Origin: Bdellovibrionales bacterium
GTDB lineage: Bacteria > Bdellovibrionota > Bdellovibrionia > Bdellovibrionales > UBA1609
Reading direction: 5' to 3'
Assembly: GCA_016716765.1 (NCBI GenBank)
Contig: JADJVA010000020.1
Coordinates: 186,001-250,000, forward strand
Length of the DNA: 64,000 nt
This document shows, in pieces, positions 8,853 through 19,300 of this stretch. The notes below the pieces were generated by a model. That model ran no database searches and was not told the DNA's origin. It worked only from the letters and a program-made list of their open reading frames with translations. Position numbers and translations under genes: made by a program. Within the stretch, counting starts at the first letter, position 1. Each line of letters starts with the position of its first letter.

Positions 8853-9458
8853 TCAGTCGACGCACTCCTGCATCGAATTTTCAGTCACAATCCAGTCCAT
8901 CTTCACATCACCTTCTCCATAAGGAAGCGGCTCCTGCGACAGCTGAACAGAAAAACAAATACCAATTTTTAATTTTGAAGCTTTGCCAAGAGCCCGATCA
9001 TAAAAACCCTTGCCATAGCCTACTCTCCGTCCACACCGATCAAAACTAACTCCCGGTACAAGAATAAAATCACAATCATCGATTTGTACCTGTTTGCTTT
9101 TCTGTGGGTCGGGCTCCTGAATACCAAATGGACCTACCCGCCATGCTGTTGGATCCATCTCCAATTGGCCATGTGGGACCCAAAACAAAAGATTGGGACC
9201 ATCGACCGAAGGATAAGCAAACGAGCAATCGGGCAGAAACTGCTGAAAACCATTTGGATCTGCCTCCTCTTTGAGAGGACTGTAAGTCGCTATCAAACTT
9301 GGTTTTTTATTTTTCAAAAGATCCAGGACGTTCTTACTGATCGCTGCGTTAATGGCAAAAAGACGAGCATGAGAATTCTTAACAAACTCAGTTCTCTGAG
9401 CCAGATACGCTTTGCGTACGGCTGTTTTTCCTATTTTTTGATCCAAGTTCCGTAACAT
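8853..9458 (-). CDS. fau: 5-formyltetrahydrofolate cyclo-ligase
   Basis: About 201 residues. The enzyme uses ATP to convert 5-formyl-THF to 5,10-methenyl-THF in folate metabolism. Family marks are the N-terminal AVRKAYLAQR region, YSPLKEEADP, and the C-terminal substrate/ATP loop VPGVSFDRCGRRVGYGKGFYDR. Of two adjacent ATG codons I chose the second, because GAGG is better spaced from it. It lies between zapA and rny. The order zapA-fau resembles the zapA-ygfA locus of other Proteobacteria, where 6S RNA often lies in the gap. Confidence 0.93.
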   Translation of the reverse strand: MLRNLDQKIGKTAVRKAYLAQRTEFVKNSHARLFAINAAISKNVLDLLKNKKPSLIATYSPLKEEADPNGFQQFLPDCSFAYPSVDGPNLLFWVPHGQLEMDPTAWRVGPFGIQEPDPQKSKQVQIDDCDFILVPGVSFDRCGRRVGYGKGFYDRALGKASKLKIGICFSVQLSQEPLPYGEGDVKMDWIVTENSMQECVD

Positions 9459-9652
9459 CATCGCCTCGCACTTCGCGAGATCCAGACTGAACCTATCTAA
9501 AGTTTAATAATTTGAGAGAGAGGGGCGGGGAACCAAAACATAATTAAGTCAGCTGCAATAACCCAATTGATCAATCAATCAAAGATAAATAATATTTTGT
9601 CATTGCTTTCTCACCCGTAAATCCAAACTTCGCTCTCCATCTTCTATTAAAC

Positions 9653-9967
9653 TCAGTGATCCAACCCGGTCTGGGTTAATGGAGAAGACTCTAGACTGGT
9701 AAGAACTTCCTGAGCCTTGATTTCCAACCCATGCAGTTCTTCAAATGCACTTCGTTTGAGTAGAATCAGCTCTTCGGCAATATGTAAGGAGGCAAGCAAC
9801 AGGGCATTTTGAAAGGACACATTTGAGTGCCCACCCATGGCTTCATTCACTTTTTCATCCACTAAGGCCACAAGCTTTGCGACCGTTTTGTCATCATGTG
9901 AAGAACGAAGCTTCAGAGGCAGTCCGGCAATCAACACCTCATACGTCCTCTTGGTTTCTTCTTCCAT
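9653..9967 (-). CDS. zapA: Cell division protein ZapA
   Basis: A 104-residue protein of ZapA length. It has the N-terminal beta-strand region (YEVLIAGLPLKLRSS) with the typical YxIxGxxL..S pattern, then a long helix (VAKLVALVDEKVNEA) and a C-terminal coiled coil. ZapA binds FtsZ filaments and bundles them at the division ring. I chose ATG 9967 because GGGAG lies five bases upstream; a GTG at 9979 is an alternative. It lies upstream of fau. Confidence 0.85.
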   Translation of the reverse strand: MEEETKRTYEVLIAGLPLKLRSSHDDKTVAKLVALVDEKVNEAMGGHSNVSFQNALLLASLHIAEELILLKRSAFEELHGLEIKAQEVLTSLESSPLTQTGLDH

Positions 9968-10081
9968 GATTTCTCCCACTCTCCCACTACCAACCTTTTA
10001 GTTTTCTCCAGTAATATTGATAATATATAGCTAATAAAGGGTCAAACCTAAAGCGGTCCTTTAAGAGAATTCGGCCTTTGG

Positions 10082-11716
10082 TCAGCGACGCGGCAGAGCA
10101 TTATAGGGATCAGCATCTTTGAGAAGGCCATAGGCGTGATTTGAGACGATCCCAACAATACGACGGAACTCAGTGAGGGCATCCAAATGAATAGAACTTG
10201 TGTTAACCGAGGCATTGCGGCCTTTGACGAGGCGTTCTATATTGGCCTCCCGAAAGCGTCGCTCCATTTGACGAATCTCTCTCTTGTGAAAGATGACCTT
10301 AGCAGCTAGCTCCTTATCCTCTACTTGGAAGCAGCTAATCGACATCTCCACAGCTTGGACTACATCCTTATGAATTTCCTGAATCTCTTTCCAACCTTCG
10401 CTCGTGAATTCCAACTTTAAAGTGTGCTTTTTGCGAGCTAAATCTAAGAGGCTGTTGTCAACCACATCTGCGGCACTCTCCAAATCAGCCGAAAAATCAA
10501 TTATTCGCATCATGTTTTTTTGTGCAACGATGTCGCCGTCTTCCATGTGCCTAACTAAAAATAAATTGATTTCGCGATTGAGAAGATCCACCCAATCATC
10601 TCTCAGACGAATATCGTGTTCGAGGTCAGGGCTTTCATCCTTCAAAATTCTGCAAGAGTCTTTCACCATACTCAATACGATATCTGCCATCCTCAAAACT
10701 TCACGTTCGGCATGGGCGACAGCAACGGATGTGCTTTGATAATTTCCTCGATCAAGGAATTTAACGGTGAATTCCTTTTCTGATTCGGATGGGGGGAAGA
10801 CCTTTTCGATGAGTCTGGAGCCGTGCTTGATAAAGGGATAGAAGACAGCTGCAGCTCCAACATTGAAGGCCGTATGAATATTTGCTAGATCCCTCTGCGG
10901 ACTGTCTGAACCAAACAAATTAGCCAGTTGCTCTGTAAAGGGCAGAAACAACAAAACACTCACAATCTTGTAGAAGCAATGAGCCCAGGCCACCTGACGG
11001 CCCACATAATTTCCTCCAAAACTGGCAAGGAGGGCTGTCGCGGTCGTTCCAATGTTGGCTCCGTAAACCCAATACACGGCATCGACCAGGCTGATTTGGC
11101 CTGAAACTGTCAGGGCCATCGCAAAACCGATCGTGACCGCGCTGCTATGAACAATTCCCGTAAATGTGGCTGTTACTAATAATGCTAGGAACGGATTCTC
11201 ATTCAGACTTCTTAAAAAAGCAGAAAAGGTTTGCACATTCCTTAACTCTTGCGTTCCGAAGCCAATCATCTCAAGGCCAAAAAAAATCAAACCAAAGCCC
11301 ATGGCTGTCGCCATCACTTGTTTAAGAATGCGATTTTTTGCGAGAAAAAATATTGTAAAAGAGACGGCAAAAATGGGTAGACCGTACTGGGCCACATTCA
11401 AGCTCAGCAGTTGCACTGTAAAAGTAGTGCCAACCGTCGACCCTAATATCACGCTCATGACTTGCTGGAGGCCAAACACTCCCGCAGAACCAAGACCAAC
11501 CAACATGGAGGTCACGGCGCCCGAACTCTGAATAATTAAAGTCAGACCGATTCCAACCAAAACTCCAAAAAAGGGACGCTTAGAAAGACTCACGATCAAA
11601 TCACGTGTTCGATTGGCGGCAAGCTTTTGCAAGTTTTCGCTGGCGAGATTCATCCCCAGCATAAAAAATGAGACACCAGAAAGGGTCAATAAAATAGAAG
11701 AATGCTGCGACATCAT
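10082..11716 (-). CDS. Na/Pi cotransporter family protein with PhoU-like tail
   Basis: This 544-residue membrane protein has two Na/Pi cotransporter (PF02690-type) repeats. Each repeat carries the QSSGAVTS or HSSAVT signature (near residues 62 and 190), with about eight membrane helices up to residue 310. The C-terminal 220 residues are soluble and helical, like PhoU. The family imports phosphate with sodium and is related to YjbB of E. coli, which can also export phosphate. There is a weak or absent Shine-Dalgarno before the double ATG at 11716. It appears to be transcribed on its own. Confidence 0.92.
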   Translation of the reverse strand: MMSQHSSILLTLSGVSFFMLGMNLASENLQKLAANRTRDLIVSLSKRPFFGVLVGIGLTLIIQSSGAVTSMLVGLGSAGVFGLQQVMSVILGSTVGTTFTVQLLSLNVAQYGLPIFAVSFTIFFLAKNRILKQVMATAMGFGLIFFGLEMIGFGTQELRNVQTFSAFLRSLNENPFLALLVTATFTGIVHSSAVTIGFAMALTVSGQISLVDAVYWVYGANIGTTATALLASFGGNYVGRQVAWAHCFYKIVSVLLFLPFTEQLANLFGSDSPQRDLANIHTAFNVGAAAVFYPFIKHGSRLIEKVFPPSESEKEFTVKFLDRGNYQSTSVAVAHAEREVLRMADIVLSMVKDSCRILKDESPDLEHDIRLRDDWVDLLNREINLFLVRHMEDGDIVAQKNMMRIIDFSADLESAADVVDNSLLDLARKKHTLKLEFTSEGWKEIQEIHKDVVQAVEMSISCFQVEDKELAAKVIFHKREIRQMERRFREANIERLVKGRNASVNTSSIHLDALTEFRRIVGIVSNHAYGLLKDADPYNALPRR

Positions 11717-11839
11717 CGTTTTGAACCACTCAATGCCAAACGCTCAGCCCTCGACAAGGAACCTCTCAAATACTATATCAACTCTAAGAGTCGGAAAATT
11801 CTATTTAAATCTGAAGGGAAAATAAGGGGACAATTGTGA

Positions 11840-11907
11840 TCACGATCATAATCGTGAAGCCCCGTGAATGGCCGAAGGCCAGTCTGGAACGCGTTTTCGC
11901 ATTCCAG
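11840..11907. terminator. Cluster of stem-loops downstream of the secreted-protein gene
   Basis: Two clear hairpins lie between the two minus-strand genes. TCACGAT/ATCGTGA with a 4-base loop lies at 11840-11857. CTGGAACGCG/CGCATTCCAG (one mismatch, TTTT loop) lies at 11884-11907. A small GGCC-GAA-GGCC lies between them. Neither is followed by a strong U-run on the minus strand, so factor-independent termination is only possible. They may protect the mRNA 3' end. Confidence 0.45.
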
Positions 11908-11943
11908 TACCTCATTAAAATTTTACATTGCTTCGCGTTAATT

Positions 11944-13287
11944 TTATCGGGAACACCGAGCGGACCCCATCAAGAGAGGAATTCCAAGTGCAAACATGGA
12001 GGGTTGATCCACAAATTGGCACTTCAGTCCGGACGTATCATCACAAGGTCTTTCATAGGCCCCCGAGGTCACTGACACTCGATTCTTTTGGCTCAAAAAG
12101 GGACTATAGGTGCCCGTTTTGCGATCAAGGAACATCGGACAGGTGGCATTTTCACGAGACTTCAATACACAGCGATGAGTGCCATCTGCATGAATCTCGC
12201 AACGTGGAATCGTTCTTTTTCTCAAACTGGAATCGAAATTATCAGAATACCACTCCATGCAAGAACGATCACCCCCAGGGAGCCTCTCCTTGAAATTATC
12301 CAAGGAAGGTGTGCATGTGCTATTTGGATTGTGGTGCCACATCTGCGACAACACAATTTTATTAAAATGTGATGCGGTTTCTCTCCGTTTTGATTCACTG
12401 AACTTCTCCATGCACACAGTTCTCAGATATTGATCTATCGATATCGTAGGATCCAACCTAATAAATTTTGAAAAACGCGTTGTCTTAGCAACCTCCACCG
12501 TTCCCTTTTCCCATGTGAGACCTACAGCAGCGGCGAGTGCTCCGACCGCCTTATTGAAAGAAAATCCGTCTTGAGTTTGGAATTCATTTGATAGGGAAAT
12601 ATCATAGGAGCAAAGCCCCACCATTGGGTTCTCATCCGATACCTTTGGGTAAGCGTGCATAGTCTGGTGATTAAGAACTAGAAAGTTATCCTCATCCTCA
12701 CTAACCTGTCGGACCTTCGGTTGGTCCGAATATTTTGAGTGATCTGAAGAATCTGAAGCCACCAAAATAAACGTTGTCTTAACTGAATACTTATAATTTT
12801 TATTCACTTTTAGGCCATAGGTAATTGCTCCGAGAAAGGGGACAGGTACACTTGCTGACGCATATGCACTGACGCCCGAATAGTTCTCCATCGATAGTTC
12901 TGTCCAGACTCGAGGGAAACCCGGGAAAGAAAGTTCTTTCTCTTCTTTCGTTTCTTTTTCTTCATAATTCTTCTCATCTTCGCCTGAAAGATCAGTAGGA
13001 ATGTCGTAGCTAAGAGCAGAATTCACAATACTACGTCGAAATGTTTCCAACGAAGAGGTGTCACTTGCTCGCAATTTTGTTTGGTCAAACGCCACACTCT
13101 TGCCTGACATCGAACCTTTCGACGCTCTTTGTGCGTCGGAGGCTCCGCCTAATGCCGGAGGGTCGTTCCGCCTTTGGCCTTCGGCAAACTGTATCCAAAA
13201 AAATAAAACTAAAAACAGACCAAGCCCAATGGCGCGGCGGTACCCATTTTTAGACAACTTCAAATTCGTCCCTGTTATAGTAGTCAT
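11944..13287 (-). CDS. Secreted protein of unknown function
   Basis: I do not recognise this 447-residue protein. ATG 13287 has a near-perfect GGAGGAG upstream. Residues 18-37 form a signal peptide or membrane anchor (GLGLFLVLFFWIQFAEG). After it comes a low-complexity acidic Glu/Lys stretch (near 105-120), then a beta-rich body. The C-terminal 130 residues contain eight or more cysteines, which suggests disulfide bonds in the periplasm or at the surface. It appears monocistronic. The region upstream (13473-13497) has 2.5 copies of the 10-mer ATGTCTTTAA, which could be a regulator site. Confidence 0.7.
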   Translation of the reverse strand: MTTITGTNLKLSKNGYRRAIGLGLFLVLFFWIQFAEGQRRNDPPALGGASDAQRASKGSMSGKSVAFDQTKLRASDTSSLETFRRSIVNSALSYDIPTDLSGEDEKNYEEKETKEEKELSFPGFPRVWTELSMENYSGVSAYASASVPVPFLGAITYGLKVNKNYKYSVKTTFILVASDSSDHSKYSDQPKVRQVSEDEDNFLVLNHQTMHAYPKVSDENPMVGLCSYDISLSNEFQTQDGFSFNKAVGALAAAVGLTWEKGTVEVAKTTRFSKFIRLDPTISIDQYLRTVCMEKFSESKRRETASHFNKIVLSQMWHHNPNSTCTPSLDNFKERLPGGDRSCMEWYSDNFDSSLRKRTIPRCEIHADGTHRCVLKSRENATCPMFLDRKTGTYSPFLSQKNRVSVTSGAYERPCDDTSGLKCQFVDQPSMFALGIPLLMGSARCSR

Positions 13288-13623
13288 TGCTCTCCTCCAT
13301 GTTGAGCTCAAATTACAAGGGACTTCTAGAGCATTTGGGATGCCATCGTGATCACCCACTTAAATGCCAAGCCAGATAGATTTTATTGAAAATAGGAAAC
13401 GGAGATGACAATTTCGGGCAATGGGTCCCGTTGTATTAGATCACCTAACAAAACGCAGACCCTCGTATTTATATGTCTTTAAATGTCTTTAAATGTCGAT
13501 CACCCTGAAAATCATTGGCCGGCGAAATTCATTGATAGGCTTGGAAAACAATGTCAGACCACTGCAGATCGGGCCTTTCACAACGCCTTTTCCTGAAAGG
13601 AAACTCCGGAATGTGACATCTCA
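13288..13623. other. Intergenic region with short tandem repeat
   Basis: This 336-bp gap contains 2.5 tandem copies of ATGTCTTTAA at 13473-13497 and no convincing gene. It should hold the promoter of the minus-strand secreted-protein gene that starts at 13287. Confidence 0.4.
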
Positions 13624-13892
13624 TCAGCCCAATATATTTGAGATAAAATTAAAATGAATGGAAATACCCATAAAGCCGACCAAGCCCAAAATGGAGCCCA
13701 TCAAGCTAAGAATTAAGGCAAAGAAAAACAGAGGTTTTTTCTGAGTCAATGCCGTGACACCAAAAAGCGCAATTGCAATCGACAGCGTTGCTTCGGTCAA
13801 ATCAAATTGATCATCGAAGACATTCATGTCATCATAGGATTTTTCTTGATATTCTGCGGCGGTTGGCCCAAGACTCTGTAGGTCGAGTAACC
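13624..13892 (-). pseudogene. C-terminal fragment of a DUF4337-like membrane protein cut by the IS3 element
   Basis: From ATG 13827 this frame gives 67 residues with two membrane helices (LSIAIALFGVTALTQ and LFFFALILSLMGSILGLVGF), like the end of DUF4337 proteins. The frame stays open and protein-like upstream of that ATG until about 13892, exactly where the terminal repeat of the IS3 element begins. I therefore read it as the 3' end of a gene whose 5' part was lost when the element inserted. The family assignment is tentative. Confidence 0.5.
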
Positions 13893-13906
13893 TGAGTCAT
13901 GTGGCG

Positions 13907-14734
13907 TTAGCTTGCTAACATAGATTCCTGTTCCTTTGCAAATTCAATTGGAGATTTCATTCCTAGTGCTGAATGTGGATTGATGTTGTTGTACCTCCAG
14001 TGCCAGGTGTCGATTTTCTCTCGAGCATCTTCGAGAGAAAAAAGACGTAACTCGTTGAGGCACTCGTCACGAACTCTCGAATTGAAAGATTCGACAATTT
14101 GGTTAAGGTTTTCTTACCTTTGTAAACTCCAGCTGAATGCCATGACGATAGGCCCAGTCAAGCATCGCCCTCGACGTAAATTCCGTACCCTGATCGACCC
14201 GGATGATCTGAGGGTATTTTCCCCGGCTAAGTGGTCGAGATATTCGGTGACGTCAATTCCTCGAATGGATTGATCAACCAGAACTCCGGGGGAGAGTTTT
14301 GCGAATTCATCGACAATGGTGAGAATTTTAAGGCGCCTTCCTGACTCGATAAAGTCGAACATGAAGTCAATAGCCCATATTTGATTGGGTCCCATTGCTT
14401 GAGTGGCCGGCAGTCTGGGACAGGATCCAAGCTTTTTTCTCTTCCTGCGTCCAATCTGAAGCTTTAGTTTTTGATAAATCCGACGCGATCGTTTGTGGTT
14501 GAGATCAGATATTTCCCTCTTGAGAAGAACAAATAGCCGCGGGTGACCGAACCTTCTATGCTCTGTCGCTAGCTCCGACAATCGCGACGCCAGAGGCTGG
14601 TCTCCATTCTCTTTTGGATTATAATACAAGGTGGTGATGGGAAGGCCCAGCAGACAGCTGGTTCGAGCCTTGGAGACCTCGTATTTTTCAACAAGGTATG
14701 AGGCCTCCGTTCTCTTGTCGCTGGACCTCACCAC
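13907..14734 (-). pseudogene. IS3 transposase OrfB, frameshifted twice
   Basis: This is an integrase-core DDE transposase. The N-terminal part is in one frame to about 14230 and contains the first acidic residue in WAIDFMFD. The next part (RVDQGTEFTS, second Asp) is in a second frame, and a further shift near 14110-14120 is needed to reach the final part (VESFNSRVRDE, catalytic Glu), which ends at TAA 13907-13909. With two frameshifts the enzyme is not made. Confidence 0.85.
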
Positions 14735-14990
14735 TTTTTGAGTTCACATCCTTCAACATGACGATGTCGAGAGCCTGGTCCGCCACGATCCTTTTTAGGC
14801 GCGTATTCTCCATCTCCAGGTCTTTCAGCCGTCTGGCGTCGGTCACGTCCATACCACCAAAACGCTTCTTCCAATGGTAGAGAGTCTGAATCGTCACGCC
14901 CATCTCGCGCGACACCTCTTTTGCTGGCGATCCCGTCTCCAGTTTTTTTACTGCAGAAATTATTTGTTCCTCGCTAAATCTCTTCTTCAT
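14688..14990 (-). CDS. IS3 transposase OrfA
   Basis: The 100-residue protein has an N-terminal helix-turn-helix (FSEEQIISAVKKLE, then VTIQTLYHWKKRFGG) and a leucine-zipper-like helix (LKDLEMENTRLKRIVADQAL). It binds the ends of the element. I chose ATG 14990, with GGAG upstream. Its end overlaps orfB by 47 bp, as usual in IS3 elements, where OrfAB is made by a -1 frameshift. It appears intact although orfB is broken. Confidence 0.85.
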   Translation of the reverse strand: MKKRFSEEQIISAVKKLETGSPAKEVSREMGVTIQTLYHWKKRFGGMDVTDARRLKDLEMENTRLKRIVADQALDIVMLKDVNSKSGEVQRQENGGLIPC

Positions 14991-15159
14991 TTGGTGCTCC
15001 TTTACCGGACTCTGCCGGGGGTTATTACGCACCATGACTCAAGATGCAAGGCCTACAGTTTTAAGGGCCAACCGCCGTGCATGACCCGGTGAATGGACTT
15101 TTGGAAATTGTCGAAGGTGAGAACTTCCCGGTATATCAATAAATTTGGAATTAGCGAGC

Positions 15160-16387
15160 TCAGAGAATTGAATTCACAAACTCTTTGCTGCAAAAAGGAC
15201 GCAAATCGTCAATCCCTTCGCCAACGCCAATAAGGCGGATCGGGAGTCCCAATTCGCAGGCAAGGCCTACAGCAACGCCACCTTTGGCTGTCCCATCCAT
15301 TTTTGTTAGTACCACTCCGGACAATGTAAGAATATCGTGAAAATTTCGCGCCTGAACAAGCGCGTTCTGCCCTGAGTTGGCATCCAGAACAAGCAAAATT
15401 TCATGGGGACCATCAGGAACAACTTTCTGAACAACTCGCTTCATCTTATGCAGCTCTTCCATGAGATTTGCCTGCGTGTGCAGGCGTCCAGCCGTATCAA
15501 TGATCACAACGTCAAAGCCTCTTGCTTTAGCCATCTGACAGGCATCAAAAGCCACAGCACTCGGATCTGTCGTTCCCGGAGGAGAGAAAATCTCAACCTG
15601 CGCTCTCTCGCTCCAAATTTTCAACTGCTCGCCTGCCGCAGCCCGAAAAGTGTCTCCGGCTGCAACCACAACTTTCTTTCCACTTTTGGCCACAGCATTT
15701 GCGAGTTTTCCGATTGTTGTTGTTTTCCCAACACCGTTGACACCGACAATCAGCCAAACAAGAGGCTTCGTCTCAATACTTCCAGTGAGATGAAGAACTC
15801 CACTCACATTATCATTTGATTTCGCCAATCTGGCCTCGCCATTTATTTGCTCTTCATTCACAAAAGAAAATATCTTCAAAATTTCAGAACTCAGAGCCCT
15901 TCTCACTGCCTCCAAATCTGATTTCTGGCCATGACTTAAGCTTTCATCCACAGCATCGAGCAATCTTTGAACAGTTTTAGGACCTAAATCGCTCGTGTAC
16001 AAAATTTCTTCTAAGGCCTCACGGTCATCAGCCGAAAGATCATGATCTGCGGCAAACAATCCCTTGATGCGACCGAAAAGACTTGCTCGCGTATTGGCTA
16101 AGGCCGAAGTGAGATCTTTGGGGATCGGCCTTGCCGCGGGCGCTGGAGGTGCGGGCGCGGGTGCAGGTTCAGGCTCGAACGCGGGTGCGGGTGCGGGCGC
16201 CAGCTCAGCTGCCGGAGCACTGAGAGTTACAGGTGCGGTGGGAGCTGAGACTTTCGAAGTTACAGCTTCACTATTTTTGAAGACTTTGTTTGTCAGTGGA
16301 CCGTCGAAAAAAATAAACAAGGAAGGCGACAAGACCCGAGAGAGCAGTCCCCCCCGCAACAAGCATCATCGTTATATCAATATCCAT
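15160..16387 (-). CDS. ftsY: Signal recognition particle receptor FtsY (frameshift near the N-terminus)
   Basis: FtsY is the SRP receptor GTPase that targets membrane proteins to the translocon. The NG domain is complete: G1 GVNGVGKTT, DTFRAAA, G3 DTAGR, G4 TKMDGTAKGG, and the C-terminal FVNSIL. Before it lies an Ala/Pro-rich acidic linker (about residues 35-75). ATG 16387-16385 overlaps the smc stop as TAATG. Its frame encodes a good membrane anchor (LSGLVAFLVYFFRR) but meets TAG at 16271. The GTPase frame is one base away and is open from TTG 16362. A single-base shift between about 16274 and 16313 (A7 at 16307-16313, T5 at 16274-16278 on the plus strand) would join them. Because the gene is essential, an assembly error or recent indel is likely. 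Confidence 0.9.
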
Positions 16388-19300
16388 TATACTTCAGCAA
16401 CTCTCTCGGCCTCGTTTAAATTGACCGAGACCATTTTGGAGACTCCCTTTTCCTCCATGGTGACGCCGTATAGTTTATCTGCCACCCTCATGGTGTGCTT
16501 GTTATGGGTGACCACAATAATCTGACTGCGCTTGGTCATCTTGCCAACCAAATCATTAAAACGATAGACGTTGGCATCATCCAAAGGCGCATCCACCTCA
16601 TCCAAAAGGCAGTAAGGTGAAGGTTTAACCAAGAAAATTGAAAAGATCAAGGACACCGCCGTCAGAGCTTTCTCACCGCCAGAAAGAAGACCCACGTTTT
16701 GAAGTTTTTTACCAGGAGGCTTGGCAACAATATCAATTCCTTGCTCTCCATGCTCGAGGTCTTCCACCATGACAAGGCGCGCTTCACCTCCACCAAATAG
16801 AACAGGAAAAACTTTTACAAACCGCTCATTAACCAACTCAAAGGTATCTCTGAATCTTCTCGAACAAATCCGATTGATTCGATCTATGACCTTACGCAAA
16901 CTCTCCTTTGCCTCTGTGAGATCTTGATGTTGCTGAGAGAGAAACCGATACCGTTCGGACAACTCATCATACTCTTCGATAGCAGACAAGTTTACTTCCC
17001 CAATCCGCTTTAACTTGTCCTTCAAATCCTCAAGCTCAGCTTCTGTTGTCGCCAAATCACCCTCAATCTCCGCAAACTGAGAGGATTCTTCTGCCAAATC
17101 TAGCTGATATCTTTCAAAAATTTGATCCAGAAGGTAACGTTCCTTCATTCGATATTGTTCGAGTTTCAATTGGGCCTCATTGAGGCGTGCCTTGTTTTCG
17201 TTGATCGAATGCAAAGCCAGAGACAGTTTATCGCTCAGATCGTTCTCTTGCGCTGCAATTTCCTCATAGGAATTTGTGGCCAGTTTTAAATTCTCATGGA
17301 TAACCTGCAATTCACTGATGACTCTCTCGAGTTGAAGTTTCTGCTCTTCTACCTTCAGGCTATTCAAAGAAAGTGATTCTGTGCTTTTCTCTGATTCTTC
17401 TGACATTTGCGACAGATTCTGGTTCACATCGAAAAGAGAATTGGAAACCATTTTGAGCTGATGACGAATTCCTTCCAGCTCTTGTTTCTTCGCGGCAGAT
17501 TCAACCTTTAACTCGGTCACTTCCATTTGCAAACTGTCTATTCCTAAACGAGCACTTCTCAACTCTTCTGTTAGAGTCTCAACCTGACTTTCCAGATCTA
17601 TTCGTTTTTCACGAGTCTCCGCGATTGATTCTTGTATATCTTCCTCTCGCTCACGAAGAATCAAAAGTTGATTTTCATCTCGAGAGGACTCTTCTTGTTG
17701 TTTTCGCAGAGCCACCCGAGCGTTGTTCAGCTCATTGTCTGCTCGCTCCAAGTCTTTTTTCAACTCCGCTACCGAGATTTCTTTTTCGTTCTGACGATTT
17801 TTTGCGCTCTCATAATCACTGCTGAGGGTTTTGATCTTGGCCTCTATCTTTTTCAAAACATTTTGAGCCAAAGATAATTTTCCTGCAAATTCCTCACGTC
17901 TAATGGAAAGTTCCTTGATTTCACGACGACGCTTGAGCACACCGGATTCGACGTTTTCGTTGGTCCCACCCGTCAAGATCCCTTCATTTGTAAGTGTATC
18001 TCCATCCAAAGTGACAAAGCTTAGATTTGAATAATCTTTACGCAGAGCCATGGCATTGCGAATATTATCGACAACCACGACGTCCCGGAGAAAAGAGGAA
18101 ACCTGCTTTTGAAAAGACGCTGGTACAACAACAACATCCGTGAGAAGAGTTTTAAATCCCTTTTCCTTCAGTAGATTTGTTTGATCCCACGAGTCTGAGT
18201 CTGATTCCGATCCGGAGCTCATATCAAGAGCCACAAAGCTCGATCTCCCAGACTTTTTTTCTTTTAAATACTCAACGGCCGAGAGAGCCGATTGAGAATC
18301 CTGGGCCAATAGCATTTGCAATCGACTTCCAAGAGCGGCCTCCATCGCAAGCTCATATTCCTGGGGGACCTCGACGATTTCGACCATCGGTTGATACTGA
18401 CTCTCAGAAATATTTCCATCTGCCACATCCTGAGATTCCAAACGCTGCCGTTGCCACAGCATGACTGATTTTACACCATCCTCAAAACCCTCAAAATTAG
18501 CGTGAAGATTCTCAAGACCGTAAAGTCGAGAGGAAACCTCATTGAGAGCATCCTTGAAAGATTCAACTTCAACTCGCTTTTCTTCAAACTGATCCTTTAA
18601 GACCACAAGATTTGTTTGAATTGTTTCCACGTCCCTCGCAACTTCTAGTTGCATCTGCTTTTCAGATTCAAGGGCAGCCGAAACCTTAGCCTGGCGCTCT
18701 TCAAACCCCGCACTTTTGCTGTTAAGTTCGGCAAGAACAGAACGACTGTTCTCGGCCTTGAGTCCAACATCCTCAATCTGAGTCTGAACGGACAAGAGCT
18801 TCGCACTCATGTGAGACTCTGATTGTGAAACTGCGAGCATCTCACGACGAGTTTGCGTCAGTTCCTCATCCGCCTCTAAAACACGTTTTTGCACTGTTTG
18901 ATACTTTTCATTGCTCACAACATATTTTTGGTCAAGTTCTGAAGAGATTTGTGCCAGCTGGCTTTCTCTCTCTTCATAGGTCTTCTTTTCATTTTCCAGC
19001 GCCCTTTGCCTCGCCTGATATTGCTCTAAAATATTTCCCGTCATCTCCTTATTGCGACGAGCCTGCTCAATCTCAAAACGCAATTCTCTTATTTCATTTT
19101 CAAGCAATTGGCTCTGCTCTTGTACTTTCTGCCGCTTCACCTGGAGAGATTCGACATCGTTCTCCCTCTCCAATACCTCCAGCTTCATTTCAGCAAGTTC
19201 TGACTCCATTTCGCTGATATCGGTCGTCACCGAAGTATCGCAGTCCTGAGCCTGAATATAGCCTTTTTGAGCTTCTTCTATATCGCCACGCAATTCTAAG

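Larger units (their letters stand above)
13893..15041 (-). mobile_element. Degenerate IS3-family insertion sequence
   Basis: The ends are inverted copies of TGAGTCATG (13893-13901 and 15033-15041), extending imperfectly inward. It carries orfA and a broken orfB on the minus strand. No target-site duplication is visible (ACC to the left, AGA to the right). With its frameshifted transposase it cannot move by itself. Confidence 0.8.

Noticed and set aside
16064..16240. GC-rich repeats in ftsY as a tandem repeat array or CRISPR
   Set aside because: They encode the Ala/Pro/Glu linker common in FtsY; units are short and irregular with no spacers.
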